Counted from the stretch's first letter, positions 1-9,978 are shown. The stretch: DNA of 64,000 bases from Photobacterium aquae (GCF_001029445.1 NZ_LDOT01000006.1:62001-126000); one strand, 5' to 3'. The notes: generated by a model from the sequence alone, not told the origin. Program-made: numbers and translations.

Positions 1-2217
1 ACCGGCAAGCAGTTGGCCGCGATCGTTGAATACGCGCACCAGATCGCCATCTTTGATCCCCTTGGCTGCAGCATCCTCTGGATTGAGGTATACCGGTTCG
101 CGGTCCTGTACCGTGTAGGTTGCCCGGAAGGCATCAGATTCGCACATCTGTGAGTGAAGGCGTTTGTCCGGGTGGCATGATTGCATCCAGAACGGGTGCT
201 TACTGGAGCCCGGGCCACCGTGTGAACGTTCACTCTTCTCAAACCACATCGGATGTCCTTGGCAATGGTCGTAGCCGTAGCGCGCTATTTTCCGGCTGGT
301 AATTTCGATGAAGCCGGATGGGGTGCCAAGGGCATTGATTTCAGGATCCTGACGGAAGTCGGCATGGCGCACCCAAGGTTTTCCTGTACCAAAGTCCAGT
401 ACGCCCTGTTCCCAGAATTCATCGAATTCAGGCATTTCAAATTTGCCTTTGTTGGCTTCCCGGCAATCTGCATACAGCGAGCGAACCCACTCCATCTCAT
501 CCATGCCTCGGGTGTACTCTTTGTGACGCCCGAACCGACGGGTGAGTTCCGTGAAGATTTCGAAATCAGTCTTTGATTGATAGAGAGGATCAACCAATTT
601 GTGCATCGCCAGCAGACCACGGCCGCTATACGAACCGTAAACGTCAATGTCGTTACGTTCGAATTGGGTACAGGCCGGCAGAACAATATCCGAGAATCGG
701 CAGGTTGCTGTCCATGCAAAATCAATGGTTACGACGGTTTGAAGTTTTTGGAATGCTTGCTTCATCCGGTTTCGATCTTGGTGGTGGTGCCACGGGTTAT
801 TACCGCTGATCACCATCATTTTGTAATCGGGCAGGATAACCTTGCTGCCGTTGTAGCGGATCTCTTTGCCGGGCTCCAAGAGGCAATCAACCCAGCGGGC
901 GACCGGAATGGTACGGCTGTAACCATTGAAATCGTTGTTGTCCCATTTCGGCTTGTGGCCTTCGTCGACGTTGCGGGGGAACCCGCCCGGTGCGGCAAAG
1001 CCCGTTGATGGAACGCCAATACCACTGTAGTGGTGACCATAAGAGATACCGCCACCCGGTAGGCCTATCTGGCCGACCATCGCCGCAATCACGGCACCCA
1101 TCCAATATGGCTGTTCGCCATGCTCCTGACGCTGAATACACCAGCCAAAAAGGATTTGGGTGCGATCCGAGACCAGCATCCGAGCAAATTCACGGATCTG
1201 ATCGGCATTGACGCCACAAATTTCAGCCGCCCATTCCGGTGTTTTCTCGATGCGGTCTTTGGTTTTACCCTGTACGTAGTCAATAAACTCCTCAAAGCCT
1301 AGGCAGTACATTTTAATGAAGTCTTTGTCGTAGAGATCTTCGTTGTACAGGGTATGGGCAACGCCAAGCATGAATGCGACGTCGGTCTGCGGGTTAATGT
1401 AGAGATGCTCATTGCCAAGATAGCGTTGGGTTTTGTTCTTGACCGGATCGACCGACAGAACCTTGATTTCCCCTTTGGCTACCTTGTTCTTTAGCTGCTC
1501 AAGATAAGGATAAGACTCATGGGTTTCACAGTTCCAGCCGACTTGCAGGTTTTTGACCGGATCGGTTGCCCACAAGACAACGTTTTTGCTGTGGTTGAGA
1601 ATTTCTGACCAAGAGGTTCCCTGGGCATAAACTTCCGTTGAGCCTAATACGTAAGGCATGATTGTCTGGCCTGCGCCAGTTGAGTAATCACCTACCTTGG
1701 TAATGTAGTTGCCGTGCATACCTACCGCACGCTGCATATGACTGGTACAGCTGTGGAACTGGCCAGTTTGACGCCAGCCGGTTTGTCCTGCATGCAGGGC
1801 CCATGGGCCATAATCTTTTTGGATTCGTTCAAGTTCACGGTAGAAAAGATCAAGGGCCTCATCCCAGGTCACACGGACAAAGCGGTTATTGCCCCGTGTC
1901 TCTGCACTGTATTTGTGCTTCTTCAGCCAGTCCAAACGTACCATCGGGTAGCGCACCCGAGATGGGTTGTAGATCACCCCTTTGATGCCATTTAGCATCT
2001 CAGTTGGATACTGGTCAATTTCAAGAGCCTTAATTTCTTGAACTTTACCAGCATAAATATGAGCCCTGAATGCACCCCAGTGGGAGCCAGAGACTTTCCA
2101 CGTTCCCGTTGTCTCAGCGGCAATGGCTTTGGATGAAGCAAGGAGGCTTGGGCCAATAACAGAGGCGGCGCTGGTTGCGGCAACGCCTTTTAGAAAACTT
2201 CTGCGAGAAATTGACAT
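1..2217 (-). CDS. torA: TorA-family trimethylamine-N-oxide reductase, C-terminus cut by window edge
   Basis: Periplasmic molybdopterin (bis-MGD) reductase of the DMSO reductase family that reduces TMAO as a terminal electron acceptor. Only the first 739 codons are present; the family runs to about 820-850 residues, so the end lies left of position 1. The ATG at 2217 gives a twin-arginine signal (SRRSFLKG near the N-terminus), and GGAG lies just upstream. The expected molybdenum-ligand serine is in [11 protein letters not shown]. It lies 21 bases behind the pentahaem cytochrome gene and shares an operon with it and TorE. It is clearly related to the second TorA at 46501-49032 but distinct from it. 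A TorZ/BisC-type specificity cannot be excluded without the missing end. Confidence 0.93.
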   Translation of the reverse strand, partial: MSISRRSFLKGVAATSAASVIGPSLLASSKAIAAETTGTWKVSGSHWGAFRAHIYAGKVQEIKALEIDQYPTEMLNGIKGVIYNPSRVRYPMVRLDWLKKHKYSAETRGNNRFVRVTWDEALDLFYRELERIQKDYGPWALHAGQTGWRQTGQFHSCTSHMQRAVGMHGNYITKVGDYSTGAGQTIMPYVLGSTEVYAQGTSWSEILNHSKNVVLWATDPVKNLQVGWNCETHESYPYLEQLKNKVAKGEIKVLSVDPVKNKTQRYLGNEHLYINPQTDVAFMLGVAHTLYNEDLYDKDFIKMYCLGFEEFIDYVQGKTKDRIEKTPEWAAEICGVNADQIREFARMLVSDRTQILFGWCIQRQEHGEQPYWMGAVIAAMVGQIGLPGGGISYGHHYSGIGVPSTGFAAPGGFPRNVDEGHKPKWDNNDFNGYSRTIPVARWVDCLLEPGKEIRYNGSKVILPDYKMMVISGNNPWHHHQDRNRMKQAFQKLQTVVTIDFAWTATCRFSDIVLPACTQFERNDIDVYGSYSGRGLLAMHKLVDPLYQSKTDFEIFTELTRRFGRHKEYTRGMDEMEWVRSLYADCREANKGKFEMPEFDEFWEQGVLDFGTGKPWVRHADFRQDPEINALGTPSGFIEITSRKIARYGYDHCQGHPMWFEKSERSHGGPGSSKHPFWMQSCHPDKRLHSQMCESDAFRATYTVQDREPVYLNPEDAAAKGIKDGDLVRVFNDRGQLLAG

Positions 2218-2238
2218 TGTTGAGTACTCCGTTACGGC

Positions 2239-3417
2239 TTAGTGTTTGCTGTCAGAAAAATCGGAAGAGTGCTTCTGAAGGTATTTCAGAACCAGAGCTT
2301 CGCTATCACGGTCAAAGTTCACGAAGGCAAGCATGCCGTTGAACATTCCCGGCCAGGTATTGGCGTCGAAGTGTGCTTCGGCAGGTTGGGTATGGCATAC
2401 CGAACAGTTTGTGGTGTAGGCCGACTTTGCTTTTTCCCACACTGGGTTGATATCGTTGATAAGGGAGTCTTTAGGCAGCCATACCTTGGCTGTGACACGC
2501 TGCCAAGGCAGGCCGGTTAGATCATCGACTTGACGCTCGAAAGTCTCGACGATCTGATCATTCTGGGCTGATTCTTTGAGAAGCGATGCTACCGCTATGT
2601 TCATCCCAAACGCTTCTTGAATAACGCGCCCATAGCCTTTGTCCTTACGCCAACCGGCGATTTCGACTTCGACGGCATCCTTGGTCTGGTTGATGACTTT
2701 GACGGCAGAGGCAGGGTTCAACAGTCCAGCCTCAGTTGTCAGGTCTTTGTCTTCATATACCGGAAGGTAGCGAACGCTGTATACCGTTTCGTTATCGGTG
2801 AATTTGGTATTGTTGGCAAGCTGGACCAGCTCTGCAACTAAGCCACCGCTGCTGTCCATATTCTTAGGTAGATGGTGGGCAATCCCTTTGTGGCAATCCA
2901 CGCAGCTTTGGTCTCGTTCCGCTGCATTTTTCATTTGAACTCGGGCTGTTGGAGACATCTTGCTAAAGTCCATGCCATCATAATCGTGGCAATTGCGGCA
3001 TTCGAGAGATTTGTTGGCACTGAAACGATCCCATTCATGCTGGGCGAGGATGATTCGACGATCCTCAAATTTTTCCGGGGTGTCGATAAAGCCAGCAAAG
3101 TGAGCAAAGACCTCTTTGCTCGCTTGGATTTTACGAGAGATTTTCGCTGTCCATTCATGAGGGACATGACAGTCAGGGCAGGTTGCCCGTACACCTGAGC
3201 GGTTTTTGTCATGGATTGTACCAGCGTACTCCGGAGCCACATTTTCGGCATGGCAGCCGACACAGAACTCTTCGGTATTGGTCGCTTCAAGGGCGGTATT
3301 GAATCCACCCCAGAAAATGACGCCAGCAATAAAGCCGCCAAGCGTGAGTACACCCAGACTGATATGGACACTCGGGCGGGAAAATGTTCGCCATGCTTTT
3401 TTTAAGAAATTTTTCAT
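2239..3417 (-). CDS. torC: TorC/TorY-type pentahaem c-type cytochrome
   Basis: Membrane-anchored NapC/NirT-family cytochrome that takes electrons from the quinol pool and passes them to the periplasmic TMAO reductase. The 392-residue protein has one N-terminal membrane anchor (about residues 18-40), then four CxxCH haem sites near residues 52, 80, 140 and 172, and a fifth near 338 in a C-terminal domain. This four-plus-one layout is the TorC/TorY signature. Its stop is 21 bases before the torA start. The paralogue at 49096-50262 has the same layout but clearly different sequence, so this looks like a second, separately evolving TMAO system rather than a recent copy. Confidence 0.93.
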   Translation of the reverse strand: MKNFLKKAWRTFSRPSVHISLGVLTLGGFIAGVIFWGGFNTALEATNTEEFCVGCHAENVAPEYAGTIHDKNRSGVRATCPDCHVPHEWTAKISRKIQASKEVFAHFAGFIDTPEKFEDRRIILAQHEWDRFSANKSLECRNCHDYDGMDFSKMSPTARVQMKNAAERDQSCVDCHKGIAHHLPKNMDSSGGLVAELVQLANNTKFTDNETVYSVRYLPVYEDKDLTTEAGLLNPASAVKVINQTKDAVEVEIAGWRKDKGYGRVIQEAFGMNIAVASLLKESAQNDQIVETFERQVDDLTGLPWQRVTAKVWLPKDSLINDINPVWEKAKSAYTTNCSVCHTQPAEAHFDANTWPGMFNGMLAFVNFDRDSEALVLKYLQKHSSDFSDSKH

Positions 3418-3455
3418 TATTTATTCTCTTTATTGATTCCGCTACACGTCTTGTA

Positions 3456-3632
3456 TTAAGCCCCGTGGCCCGGAGGACCAAAAAGGAAGACTTGCATCAT
3501 CCAAACAATGAATCCGTAACCACCTACGGTAATGATGCTGAGAATAGGGAACAAAAAGACGGTGATAAAAAAGAACGCTCCCCATTCACGCTTCTTTTCA
3601 TCTTTGGCTGTAGAACTTATTTCATTATTCAT
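3456..3632 (-). CDS. torE: TorE/NapE-family small membrane protein
   Basis: A 58-residue protein first in the torE-torC-torA operon. Reading the minus strand from the ATG at 3632 gives a charged N-terminus (DEKKREWG) followed by one hydrophobic segment of about 30 residues and a short tail ending GPPGHGA. This is the NapE/TorE pattern, a small membrane subunit found with periplasmic nitrate or TMAO reductases whose exact role is not settled. The stop codon is 38 bases before the torC start. The position and length, together with the K-K-R-E-W-G-A-F motif, make the assignment fairly safe; function beyond association with TMAO respiration is not shown by the sequence. Confidence 0.82.
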   Translation of the reverse strand: MNNEISSTAKDEKKREWGAFFFITVFLFPILSIITVGGYGFIVWMMQVFLFGPPGHGA

Positions 3633-4078
3633 TAGGACTACCTGCTAAAAAATGTTAATTGAGTGAAGTGACAAAAGTGTTAATAACTATGCCTGGGGGA
3701 TCTTAATTGAAGCTGTTGTTAATATTCAATTGATGAATAGTGGTTGAATGAGACGGGGTAATGTTTTTTTGATCTTCGACGTCGCTGTGAATGGCTTATC
3801 AATTGATGTTATTGATTGTGGCGATTTGTATAAAATAATTAACAGCCATTCATGGTGATCTAACTGTTAAAGTTGTTGATTTGTTGATCGCAATCTGTGC
3901 TTATTCATATTTCAGTTAGGTTGTATTCAGCTTTAGTACAGATATTGTCGATAAAGAGATATGACTATCTCGTTTGTAAATATTAACCATGTAAATGGTG
4001 TTTGGATGAGGATTGTTTATCGGTCGAAATCACACGCAGGATGAATGTTAAATCCTTGGTGGTTATCTGTTGCTCTAA
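3633..4078. other. AT-rich intergenic region upstream of torECA
   Basis: About 450 bases between the torE start and the end of the art operon, with no convincing gene. It must hold the torECA promoter. A near-match to an FNR palindrome (TTGATCGCAATCTG, 3884-3897, eight of ten key bases) is present. No clear CTGTTCA-type TorR box like those at 50370-50439 was seen, so this operon may not answer to the TorR encoded in the window. Confidence 0.5.
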
Positions 4079-4109
4079 AAGTGCCCCTCTCGTTATGGAG
4101 GAGGCACTT
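4079..4109 (-). terminator. Terminator of artPIQM
   Basis: Hairpin with arms AAGTGCC (4079-4085) and GGCACTT (4103-4109), extended by CTC/GAG pairing, 20 bases after the artM stop on the minus strand and followed there by a short T run. Confidence 0.65.
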
Positions 4110-4128
4110 GAGTTACCGTGTTTGCTGA

Positions 4129-4800
4129 TCAGCGGATGGTCTCGAAGGCGAGTGCTTTTTTTTCTATTTTGCGGAAAAGAATCGTCAGAAGGCCATTAAC
4201 GGCTAAATAAAATAGACCTGCGGTAGCGAAGACCACCAAAGTATCGTATGTCTGGGCATTAATGCGTTGCGCATATCCCATAATATCCATAATGGTAATC
4301 GTACTGGCCAGTGATGTCCCTTTGAATACCAAAATTACCTCATTGGAATAGGCGGGAATCGATCTGCGAACCGCATAGGGTAGTAACACGCCCAGAGTAT
4401 GGCGGGTGTTCATCCCCAGCGCTTTACATGCTTGCCATTGTCCTGAAGGGATGGTGTTAAATGCACCTTTGAAAAGCTGGGTGCTATAGGCTGCGGTATT
4501 GAGGGCCAGAGCAATCATGGCACAAAACCAAGGTTGGCTGAGCCAGTGCCATGCCATACTGTGTCGGATTAACTCAAATTGTCCGGGTCCATAGTAAATC
4601 AGGAATATTTGAACCAGTAGTGGCGTGCCCGTAAAAAGCGTAATAACGCAGCGACTGAGCCAGTGTATCCCCGGTATTTTAAGGATCAGAGACAGTGTCA
4701 TTAGCAATGCGAGTACGCAGCCGACAACTAGCGATACAACGGTGAGTTCTAGGCTGGTGAGCAAGCCTGTGGCCAGTTGCCAAATATGTTGATCGTTCAT
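4129..4800 (-). CDS. artM: Arginine ABC transporter permease ArtM
   Basis: Inner-membrane permease of a polar amino-acid ABC importer, 223 residues with about five hydrophobic segments. The BPD_transp_1 (EAA) loop is visible around residues 140-165 ([15 protein letters not shown]), the part that contacts the ATPase. It overlaps the artQ stop by the ATGA arrangement, indicating translational coupling, and is last in the artP-artI-artQ-artM order seen in Escherichia coli. Substrate assignment to arginine rests on this order and overall similarity; related basic amino acids are possible. Confidence 0.88.
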   Translation of the reverse strand: MNDQHIWQLATGLLTSLELTVVSLVVGCVLALLMTLSLILKIPGIHWLSRCVITLFTGTPLLVQIFLIYYGPGQFELIRHSMAWHWLSQPWFCAMIALALNTAAYSTQLFKGAFNTIPSGQWQACKALGMNTRHTLGVLLPYAVRRSIPAYSNEVILVFKGTSLASTITIMDIMGYAQRINAQTYDTLVVFATAGLFYLAVNGLLTILFRKIEKKALAFETIR

Positions 4801-5483
4801 GCGCCTGCTCCTTGAGTGTTGCTGTCGTGCAGGCTGTACTTGTTATCAAGCCGCTTAACAAAACGTTGGGTAATCAATGTAATAATTAAATAGATAGCAG
4901 CGGCACTCGCGTACCAAGTAAAGCTCTCATGGGTGGCTGCCGCTGTGAGCTGTGCCTGCTTGAGTAGATCGGTGACACCAATCAGTGAGACTAATGCTGT
5001 ATCTTTTAATAGTACTAGCCATTGGTTGGTCAGGCCGGGTAAGGCATGACGTATCGCTTGGGGCAGTACGATGTTGAAAAAGGTCTGTGTCTTCGTAATA
5101 CCCAAGGCACTGGCGGCCTCGCGCTGCCCATTGGGTACAGCCTTGAGGGCTCCACGAAGGGTTTGTGACGCATAAGCCGCAAAAATTAATGAAAGTGCGA
5201 TAACACCTGACAGAAAAGGGCTTATTTCAATAAATTGGCCGGTAAGAAGAAAGAAAACTTGGCTGGATCCAAAGAAAATAAACAGGACAATGAGTAATTC
5301 CGGCAAGCCTCTGAGAACGGTAACCAATGCGGTTACAGGCCAGGCGACAGCCTTAAACCGTGATATTTCCCCACAGGCAAACAATGTGGCCAACAACAGC
5401 CCGACAACGACACTGACTAGGCTGAGCTGGATTGTCACCCAGCTCGCCTCCGCAAGTGTCAGAGCATAACCTGACAATGCCAT
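4797..5483 (-). CDS. artQ: Arginine ABC transporter permease ArtQ
   Basis: Second permease subunit of the artPIQM importer, 228 residues. Hydrophobic membrane segments flank an EAA-type loop ([17 protein letters not shown]) that docks the ATPase ArtP. It follows artI by three bases and overlaps artM by four, so the operon is tightly packed. ArtQ and ArtM normally form the heterodimeric channel through which the periplasmic binding protein delivers arginine. Confidence 0.88.
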   Translation of the reverse strand: MALSGYALTLAEASWVTIQLSLVSVVVGLLLATLFACGEISRFKAVAWPVTALVTVLRGLPELLIVLFIFFGSSQVFFLLTGQFIEISPFLSGVIALSLIFAAYASQTLRGALKAVPNGQREAASALGITKTQTFFNIVLPQAIRHALPGLTNQWLVLLKDTALVSLIGVTDLLKQAQLTAAATHESFTWYASAAAIYLIITLITQRFVKRLDNKYSLHDSNTQGAGA

Positions 5484-5486
5484 AAA

Positions 5487-6218
5487 TTATTCACCAAAGT
5501 ATTTATCGAAAATTTGTTGGTACTGGCCATTGGCCTTCACAGTTTTTAGTGCAGCGTTCAGTTTTTCTAGCAGCGCATCGTTGTCTTTGTTGATGGCAAT
5601 ACCAAACCCGTTACCAAAGTATTTAGCGTTGGTGATTGGATCTCCGATATAGCTCAGTTGATCATTTTTCTTGAACCACTCCGCAACGACCGCCGTGTCA
5701 CCGAAAACAGAATCGATACGGCCATTTTGCATATCGATAAATGCGTCTTGGTAGCTGGCATAAGGTACGGCCGTTACTCCAGTCATTTGTTCTGTCAGGT
5801 AGCTTTGGTGAGTCGAACCGTTTTGAACGCCGATACGTTTACCTTTCAATGCTGCTTGATCCGCAATTGAACCTTTGACAGCGACAAACGCGGCTGCATT
5901 GTCGTAGTAGGGGGCTGTGAAGTTGACGACTTTCTGCCGCTGCTCAGTGATATCAATACCGGAGATCGCGGCATCATAACGACGGAATTTCAGCGCTGGG
6001 ATTAGGCTATCAAAAGGTTGATTGTGGAAACTGCATTTAGCCTTTATTTCATTACAAAGCGCATTGGCTAGATCAACATCAAAGCCTTGGATTTCGTTGT
6101 TTTCGTCAACATACTCGAAAGGTGCATAGGTGGCTTCCATGGCAAATTTAATTTCATCCTGAGCAGATGCATAGTTAGACACCAAGCCAATAAGCGTTGC
6201 TAGTACAATTTTTTTCAT
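5487..6218 (-). CDS. artI: Periplasmic arginine-binding protein ArtI/ArtJ
   Basis: Substrate-binding protein (SBP family 3) of the art importer, 243 residues. A signal peptide is visible (MKKIVLATLIGLVSNYASA, cut before QDE). The family core follows: an N-terminal lobe beginning IKFAMEATYAPFEYVDE and the ligand-site segment DAAISGIDITEQR. One binding protein is present, whereas E. coli carries both artI and artJ. It is the second gene of the operon, between artP and artQ. Confidence 0.9.
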   Translation of the reverse strand: MKKIVLATLIGLVSNYASAQDEIKFAMEATYAPFEYVDENNEIQGFDVDLANALCNEIKAKCSFHNQPFDSLIPALKFRRYDAAISGIDITEQRQKVVNFTAPYYDNAAAFVAVKGSIADQAALKGKRIGVQNGSTHQSYLTEQMTGVTAVPYASYQDAFIDMQNGRIDSVFGDTAVVAEWFKKNDQLSYIGDPITNAKYFGNGFGIAINKDNDALLEKLNAALKTVKANGQYQQIFDKYFGE

Positions 6219-6276
6219 CGCGATACTCCGTGCGTCATTATTTGCTGCCCTATGTCATTGAAGGGCAATGTTGTTT

Positions 6277-7005
6277 CTAATGGGTTAGGTAATCAGCAAA
6301 TTGCTGGGTTGCTGGTTTGCTGAATGCATCTCGAGTGCCATGTTCAATGACATGTCCATTTTCTAAGTAGAGAACATGACTGGCAATTTTCTTTGCGAAT
6401 TCAACTTCGTGGGTGACCACAACTTGAGTGATCCCTGTTTTACTCAACTCTTTGATAATATTGACAACTTGATTTGTGATCTCGGGGTCGAGGGCCGCCG
6501 TTGGCTCATCGAACAACAAGACATCGGGTTTCATCATGAGTGCCCGTGCAATGGCAACCCGTTGTTGCTGCCCGCCAGAGAGTTGCAGCGGCCAAGCATC
6601 GGCTTTGTCCGATAGCTGTAAGGTAGCCAGAATTTTCATCGCATCGTCAGTCGCTGCTGATTTACTGATTCCGGCGACCTTCACCGGTGCTTCAATCAGG
6701 TTTTGCAAAACCGTCAGATGCGGCCATAAATGATATTGTTGAAATACCATGCCGACTTTTTTCCGCAGGTATAGGGCGTCTTTTTCACAAAGAGAGTCAG
6801 AAAAGTGGAACTGGTTATTGGCGATATGCAGTTCACCGCTACTGGCAGACTCAAGCAAGTTGAGTACTCGAAGTAGTGAGCTCTTGCCTGCGCCACTGGG
6901 CCCAAGCAGTACCAGAGTGTCTCCTTTGTCACAGCTGAAATTGACATCGTGCAGTACTTGCGTGTCACCGTAGAATTTATTGATGTTGTTTGCTTGAATA
7001 CCCAT
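6277..7005 (-). CDS. artP: Arginine ABC transporter ATPase ArtP
   Basis: ATP-hydrolysing subunit of the arginine importer, 242 residues, first gene of artPIQM. Walker [13 protein letters not shown] signature LSGGQQQR and Walker B VLLFDEP are all intact, as is the switch histidine region VVTHEVEFA. Homologues are regulated by ArgR; upstream (7006-7080) the DNA is AT-rich with weak dyads but no ArgR box good enough to claim. The pentanucleotide repeat at 7183-7226 lies about 180 bases upstream of the start. Confidence 0.92.
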   Translation of the reverse strand: MGIQANNINKFYGDTQVLHDVNFSCDKGDTLVLLGPSGAGKSSLLRVLNLLESASSGELHIANNQFHFSDSLCEKDALYLRKKVGMVFQQYHLWPHLTVLQNLIEAPVKVAGISKSAATDDAMKILATLQLSDKADAWPLQLSGGQQQRVAIARALMMKPDVLLFDEPTAALDPEITNQVVNIIKELSKTGITQVVVTHEVEFAKKIASHVLYLENGHVIEHGTRDAFSKPATQQFADYLTH

Positions 7006-7182
7006 GCTTAATTACTGCATTTATTGTCATTTTTCTTATAGTACATTTAGTGCTTTATTATGCAAGTTAATTGTATAAAAAATCTAAAGCATCTTGTTTT
7101 CAAAGATGTTGTCTATAGAAAAGCGTGGTTTGACCATGCAATTTATGGTTTTGCGCGGATTCGGTGAAAGATGTGAAAGTTT

Positions 7183-7226
7183 GCAGAGCAGAGCAGAGCA
7201 GAGCAGAGCAGAGCAGAGCAGAGCAG
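7183..7226. repeat. (GCAGA)8 pentanucleotide tandem repeat
   Basis: Eight perfect GCAGA units followed by GCAG, 44 bases in total, in the gap between artP and punC. Simple repeats with unit length not divisible by three are prone to slipped-strand change. No convincing protein reads through it, so any effect would be on promoter spacing or on a transcript rather than on a coding frame. Confidence 0.95.
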
Positions 7227-7273
7227 GATGGAGAGTGGGCCTAAGCTTTGTTGTATCGTTTGTTGAAGAGACA

Positions 7274-7299
7274 AAAAGACCGCCGGGTGGCGGTCTTTT
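7274..7299 (-). terminator. Terminator downstream of punC
   Basis: Perfect 11-base stem AAAAGACCGCC/GGCGGTCTTTT with loop GGGT, about 30 bases past the punC stop. It has U-tracts in both directions and could also stop transcription from the left. Confidence 0.9.
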
Positions 7300-7330
7300 G
7301 CTGTGATTAAGCGAGTATGCTCTTACTTAA

Positions 7331-8539
7331 TTACGCTGTTTGAGCTTGTGCAGCCGTTTCGTGACGGGCTTTAACAACCAAGGCGTAACCGATAAGGGCA
7401 ATAAAGCCAGTGATGAACATTGCAGTTGTCACTGTCATCAGGCCGTGTACCGCAAATGCTGATACCAAGCCACTTGCCGCGAAACACACCATGGTTTGTA
7501 GGAAGTTCAATAGGCCTGCTGCTGTCGCGCTGCAGTTTTTGAAGTCTTCCAATGCTTTGCTGATGATAATTGGGTAGATAGCACCGTTAGCCACAGCCAA
7601 GAAGCAGAATGGGATCAGGATCGGCCAGATTGTCTTTGGTTCAGTCTGGATGGAAATCATGAACATTACGGCAACGCTGGCAAAGAATAGCTTCAGGATC
7701 CATGGTAGAAGCTTTTGGCTGTCATATTTGTTTAGTAGCGTACGGCAACCGTAACCACCAACAATGAACGCAACAGTTTGTGGTGCGTAGCTCAGGCCGA
7801 TATCTGCACCTGAGTAGCCCATTGCTGCCATCACAAATGGTGAGCCAGTTAGGTATGCGAAGAAAGCTGCAGAACAGGCGGCAAAAATAATCATGTTACC
7901 CATGAATTTTTTTGAACCTAGGATTTGCTTGTAGTCACGGCGTAGCTGGACACTTAGCTTATCTTGTTTTTTCTCTAAATTAGCACTTTCAGGTTCTTTG
8001 AGTGTCATAACAGCCAAAATAACACCAAAAGCAACCAAGGCAATAAAGATGCTACGCCAGCCGAATTGATGCTCAAGCATCGCACCAGCTAGAGGCGCAA
8101 GTGCTGGAGATAGGGCTACAAGAGGCATGATCGTTGCGAAAACACGCTCAGAGACTTTGCCTTCATAGCGATCGACAACCACAGCCTGCCAAATAACAGT
8201 TGCACTACATGCACCTAGTGCTTGTAGGAAACGTGCAAACAGCATGATTTCTACATTAGGGGCAAATGAACAAAGTACCGATGCAGCACTGAAAAGTACC
8301 ATACCGCCTAGCAGTACTTTGATTCGGCCAACGCGGTCAGAAAGGGGGCCGTAGACAAGTTGGCCTAGAGCCATGCCTAACAGGAAAATACTTAGCGTTA
8401 AACCAATAAGCGATTGTGAAGTATTAAAGTCTTCACGAATAATTTCAAAAGCTGGAAGGTACATATCAGTAGCAAGGAAACCTAGCATACTTAGACATGC
8501 GAACCAGATAATGGTGAGTTTTGATGGTTGATTAGTCAT
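7331..8539 (-). CDS. punC: PunC-like MFS transporter (Bcr/CflA family)
   Basis: Twelve-helix major facilitator of the drug:H+ antiporter family, 402 residues. The N-terminus (WFACLSMLGFLATDMYLP) and the motif LVYGPLSDRVGR match the Bcr/CflA group, and the sequence resembles E. coli PunC (YdhC) along its length. PunC is reported to move purine nucleosides and is activated by the LysR protein PunR. A punR homologue is divergent and adjacent here (8835-9737), which supports the assignment over a generic multidrug exporter. A strong terminator follows the gene. Confidence 0.85.
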   Translation of the reverse strand: MTNQPSKLTIIWFACLSMLGFLATDMYLPAFEIIREDFNTSQSLIGLTLSIFLLGMALGQLVYGPLSDRVGRIKVLLGGMVLFSAASVLCSFAPNVEIMLFARFLQALGACSATVIWQAVVVDRYEGKVSERVFATIMPLVALSPALAPLAGAMLEHQFGWRSIFIALVAFGVILAVMTLKEPESANLEKKQDKLSVQLRRDYKQILGSKKFMGNMIIFAACSAAFFAYLTGSPFVMAAMGYSGADIGLSYAPQTVAFIVGGYGCRTLLNKYDSQKLLPWILKLFFASVAVMFMISIQTEPKTIWPILIPFCFLAVANGAIYPIIISKALEDFKNCSATAAGLLNFLQTMVCFAASGLVSAFAVHGLMTVTTAMFITGFIALIGYALVVKARHETAAQAQTA

Positions 8540-8834
8540 GATAAATGATTCATTACAGTTTTTACTTTGGAAGCAAGTCTATACATGGTTGGGAAAGCTG
8601 TGAAATGGTAAAATTTCAAAGTTGCTTTCAAATAATTTGATTTGAAAAACTGAAGATGGTACCAGTGGCACCACGCATACGATTTCGTCATCATTTCACC
8701 AACAAATTGGGGGGAGAATAACCGGTTTTCTGGTGATGAGGTAAGGCGAACTTTTGGGTGCAACCAGTAAATAATTTGAAAAAATGTGCGCTGGATCTAG
8801 CTGTTTGATGCATTGGCGCATGAGGAAGTACGAA
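8540..8834. promoter_or_regulatory. punC/punR divergent promoter region
   Basis: A 295-base gap between two divergent starts, the usual place for LysR-type operators that control both genes. The punR ribosome site GAGGAAG is at 8822-8828. No single operator could be fixed by eye. Confidence 0.5.
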
Positions 8835-9737
8835 ATGTTTTCATACAACGACTTGCAAGTTATCGATGTGGTCGCCCGGCGGGGTAGTTTTTCGGCCGCT
8901 GCCGAGGAGCTGCACAAAGTGCCTAGCGCGATCAGTTATACCGTGAGGACAATTGAAGAGCGACTGGCTGTTGAGTTGTTTGTCAGGCTGCACCGTCAGG
9001 TCGAATTGACGCCTGCTGGCGAATTTTTTGTTGAAGAAGCCAGGCACCTGCTCAAGCAGATGGAGCAACTGAGACTACAGACGCAGCGGGTGGCTAATGG
9101 GTGGTCACAAAGTGTCTCGGTTGCTTTGGATACGGTTGTCCGAGAAAGCAGGGTGAATACGCTTGTGAGGGATTTCTATCGCCAGTTCCCCGATATGGAA
9201 TTACACCTGACCATGGAAGTGTTCAATGGCGTATGGGATGCCTTGGCTGATGGACGGGCGGATATAGCCATCGGTGCAACCGCTGCTGTACCAGTGAGTG
9301 GCCATTTTGACTACCGTGATATGGGAGTGCTAGCTTGGCGGTTTGTTGTTAGCCCAGATCACCCGCTGGCGGCGGCGGAGCACCCATTGGAGGCGGCAGA
9401 GTTGGCCCAATATCCGGCAATTTGTCTTGAAGATACCTCAAGGGTACTGCCAAAGCGCATCACCTGGCTGATGGATAACCAACGTCGGATCATGGTCCCT
9501 AACTGGCACAGTGCGATATCGTGTTTGAAGTCAGGACTGGGGATCTCCGTTGTGCCGGAGCATATGGCCTTGGCGAAAATTGCCAGCGGTGAGCTGGTGG
9601 AGAAGTCGTTGGCAGTGAGCCCGCCAGTGAGCCCTTGCTGTTTGGCCTGGAATAAAGAAAGCCAGAACCCGGCGATTGGTTGGCTATTGGGTTATCTGGG
9701 GGACAGTGAGCAGCTGCATCGGGAGTGGATGCGCTGA
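8835..9737 (+). CDS. punR: LysR-family regulator PunR
   Basis: Transcription factor of 300 residues, with an N-terminal winged helix-turn-helix (about residues 5-62, VARRGSFSAAAEELHKVPSA) and a C-terminal ligand domain. It is close to E. coli PunR (YdhB) along the full length, including the run EVFNGVWDALADGR and LPKRITWLMDNQ. The upstream in-frame ATG at 8784 was rejected: the ATG at 8835 has GAGGAAG seven bases before it and matches the family N-terminus. Divergent from punC, which it probably activates. Confidence 0.88.
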   Translation: MFSYNDLQVIDVVARRGSFSAAAEELHKVPSAISYTVRTIEERLAVELFVRLHRQVELTPAGEFFVEEARHLLKQMEQLRLQTQRVANGWSQSVSVALDTVVRESRVNTLVRDFYRQFPDMELHLTMEVFNGVWDALADGRADIAIGATAAVPVSGHFDYRDMGVLAWRFVVSPDHPLAAAEHPLEAAELAQYPAICLEDTSRVLPKRITWLMDNQRRIMVPNWHSAISCLKSGLGISVVPEHMALAKIASGELVEKSLAVSPPVSPCCLAWNKESQNPAIGWLLGYLGDSEQLHREWMR

Positions 9738-9740
9738 AAA

Positions 9741-9768
9741 TATACCCAAGGCGGTTTGCTTGGGTATA
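9741..9768 (-). terminator. Terminator between punR and DUF2986 gene
   Basis: Perfect 10-base stem TATACCCAAG/CTTGGGTATA, lying between two converging genes. The T-rich tail is on the minus-strand side only and is weak. Confidence 0.6.
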
Positions 9769-9774
9769 AAGCGG

Positions 9775-9978
9775 TTATTCAGCAGCAGTGTTGTTGTCTG
9801 GCTGGGTAACCGTCTCAGTTACGTCGCTTGCCTGACCTTCAGATTGCTGGGCTTCGGCTTCCATTTTCGCGCGTTCTGCTTTTGAGATGTAGCGTGGTTT
9901 GTTGCTACGGTGCAGCTTGGCATTTTGTTTTTTGATTTTAGATTTTTGAGTCTGGATAACTTTCTTTTTGCGGTTCAT
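9775..9978 (-). CDS. DUF2986 family small basic protein
   Basis: A 67-residue protein starting MNRKKKVIQTQKSKIKKQ, very rich in lysine and asparagine, with the segment SNKPRYISKAERAKMEAEA typical of DUF2986 proteins of Vibrionaceae. Function unknown. The ORF can be extended upstream to 10062, but the added residues are low quality and the ATG at 9978 gives the family N-terminus. The acidic C-terminal tail is variable in appearance. Confidence 0.8.
   Translation of the reverse strand: MNRKKKVIQTQKSKIKKQNAKLHRSNKPRYISKAERAKMEAEAQQSEGQASDVTETVTQPDNNTAAE

Noticed and set aside
253..1302. Several open frames on the plus strand opposite torA
   Set aside because: They mirror the conserved minus-strand TMAO reductase and have no own features.
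4002..4199. 65-codon plus-strand frame near the art operon end
   Set aside because: It covers the art terminator and the end of artM on the other strand and lacks a ribosome site.
7006..7093. ArgR boxes upstream of artP
   Set aside because: TGCATTTATTGTCA-type stretches are present but match the ARG consensus too poorly to claim.
7094..7306. 70-codon frame reading through the GCAGA repeat
   Set aside because: It runs into the punC terminator, has no good ribosome site, and its product is low complexity; the repeat explains the open frame.
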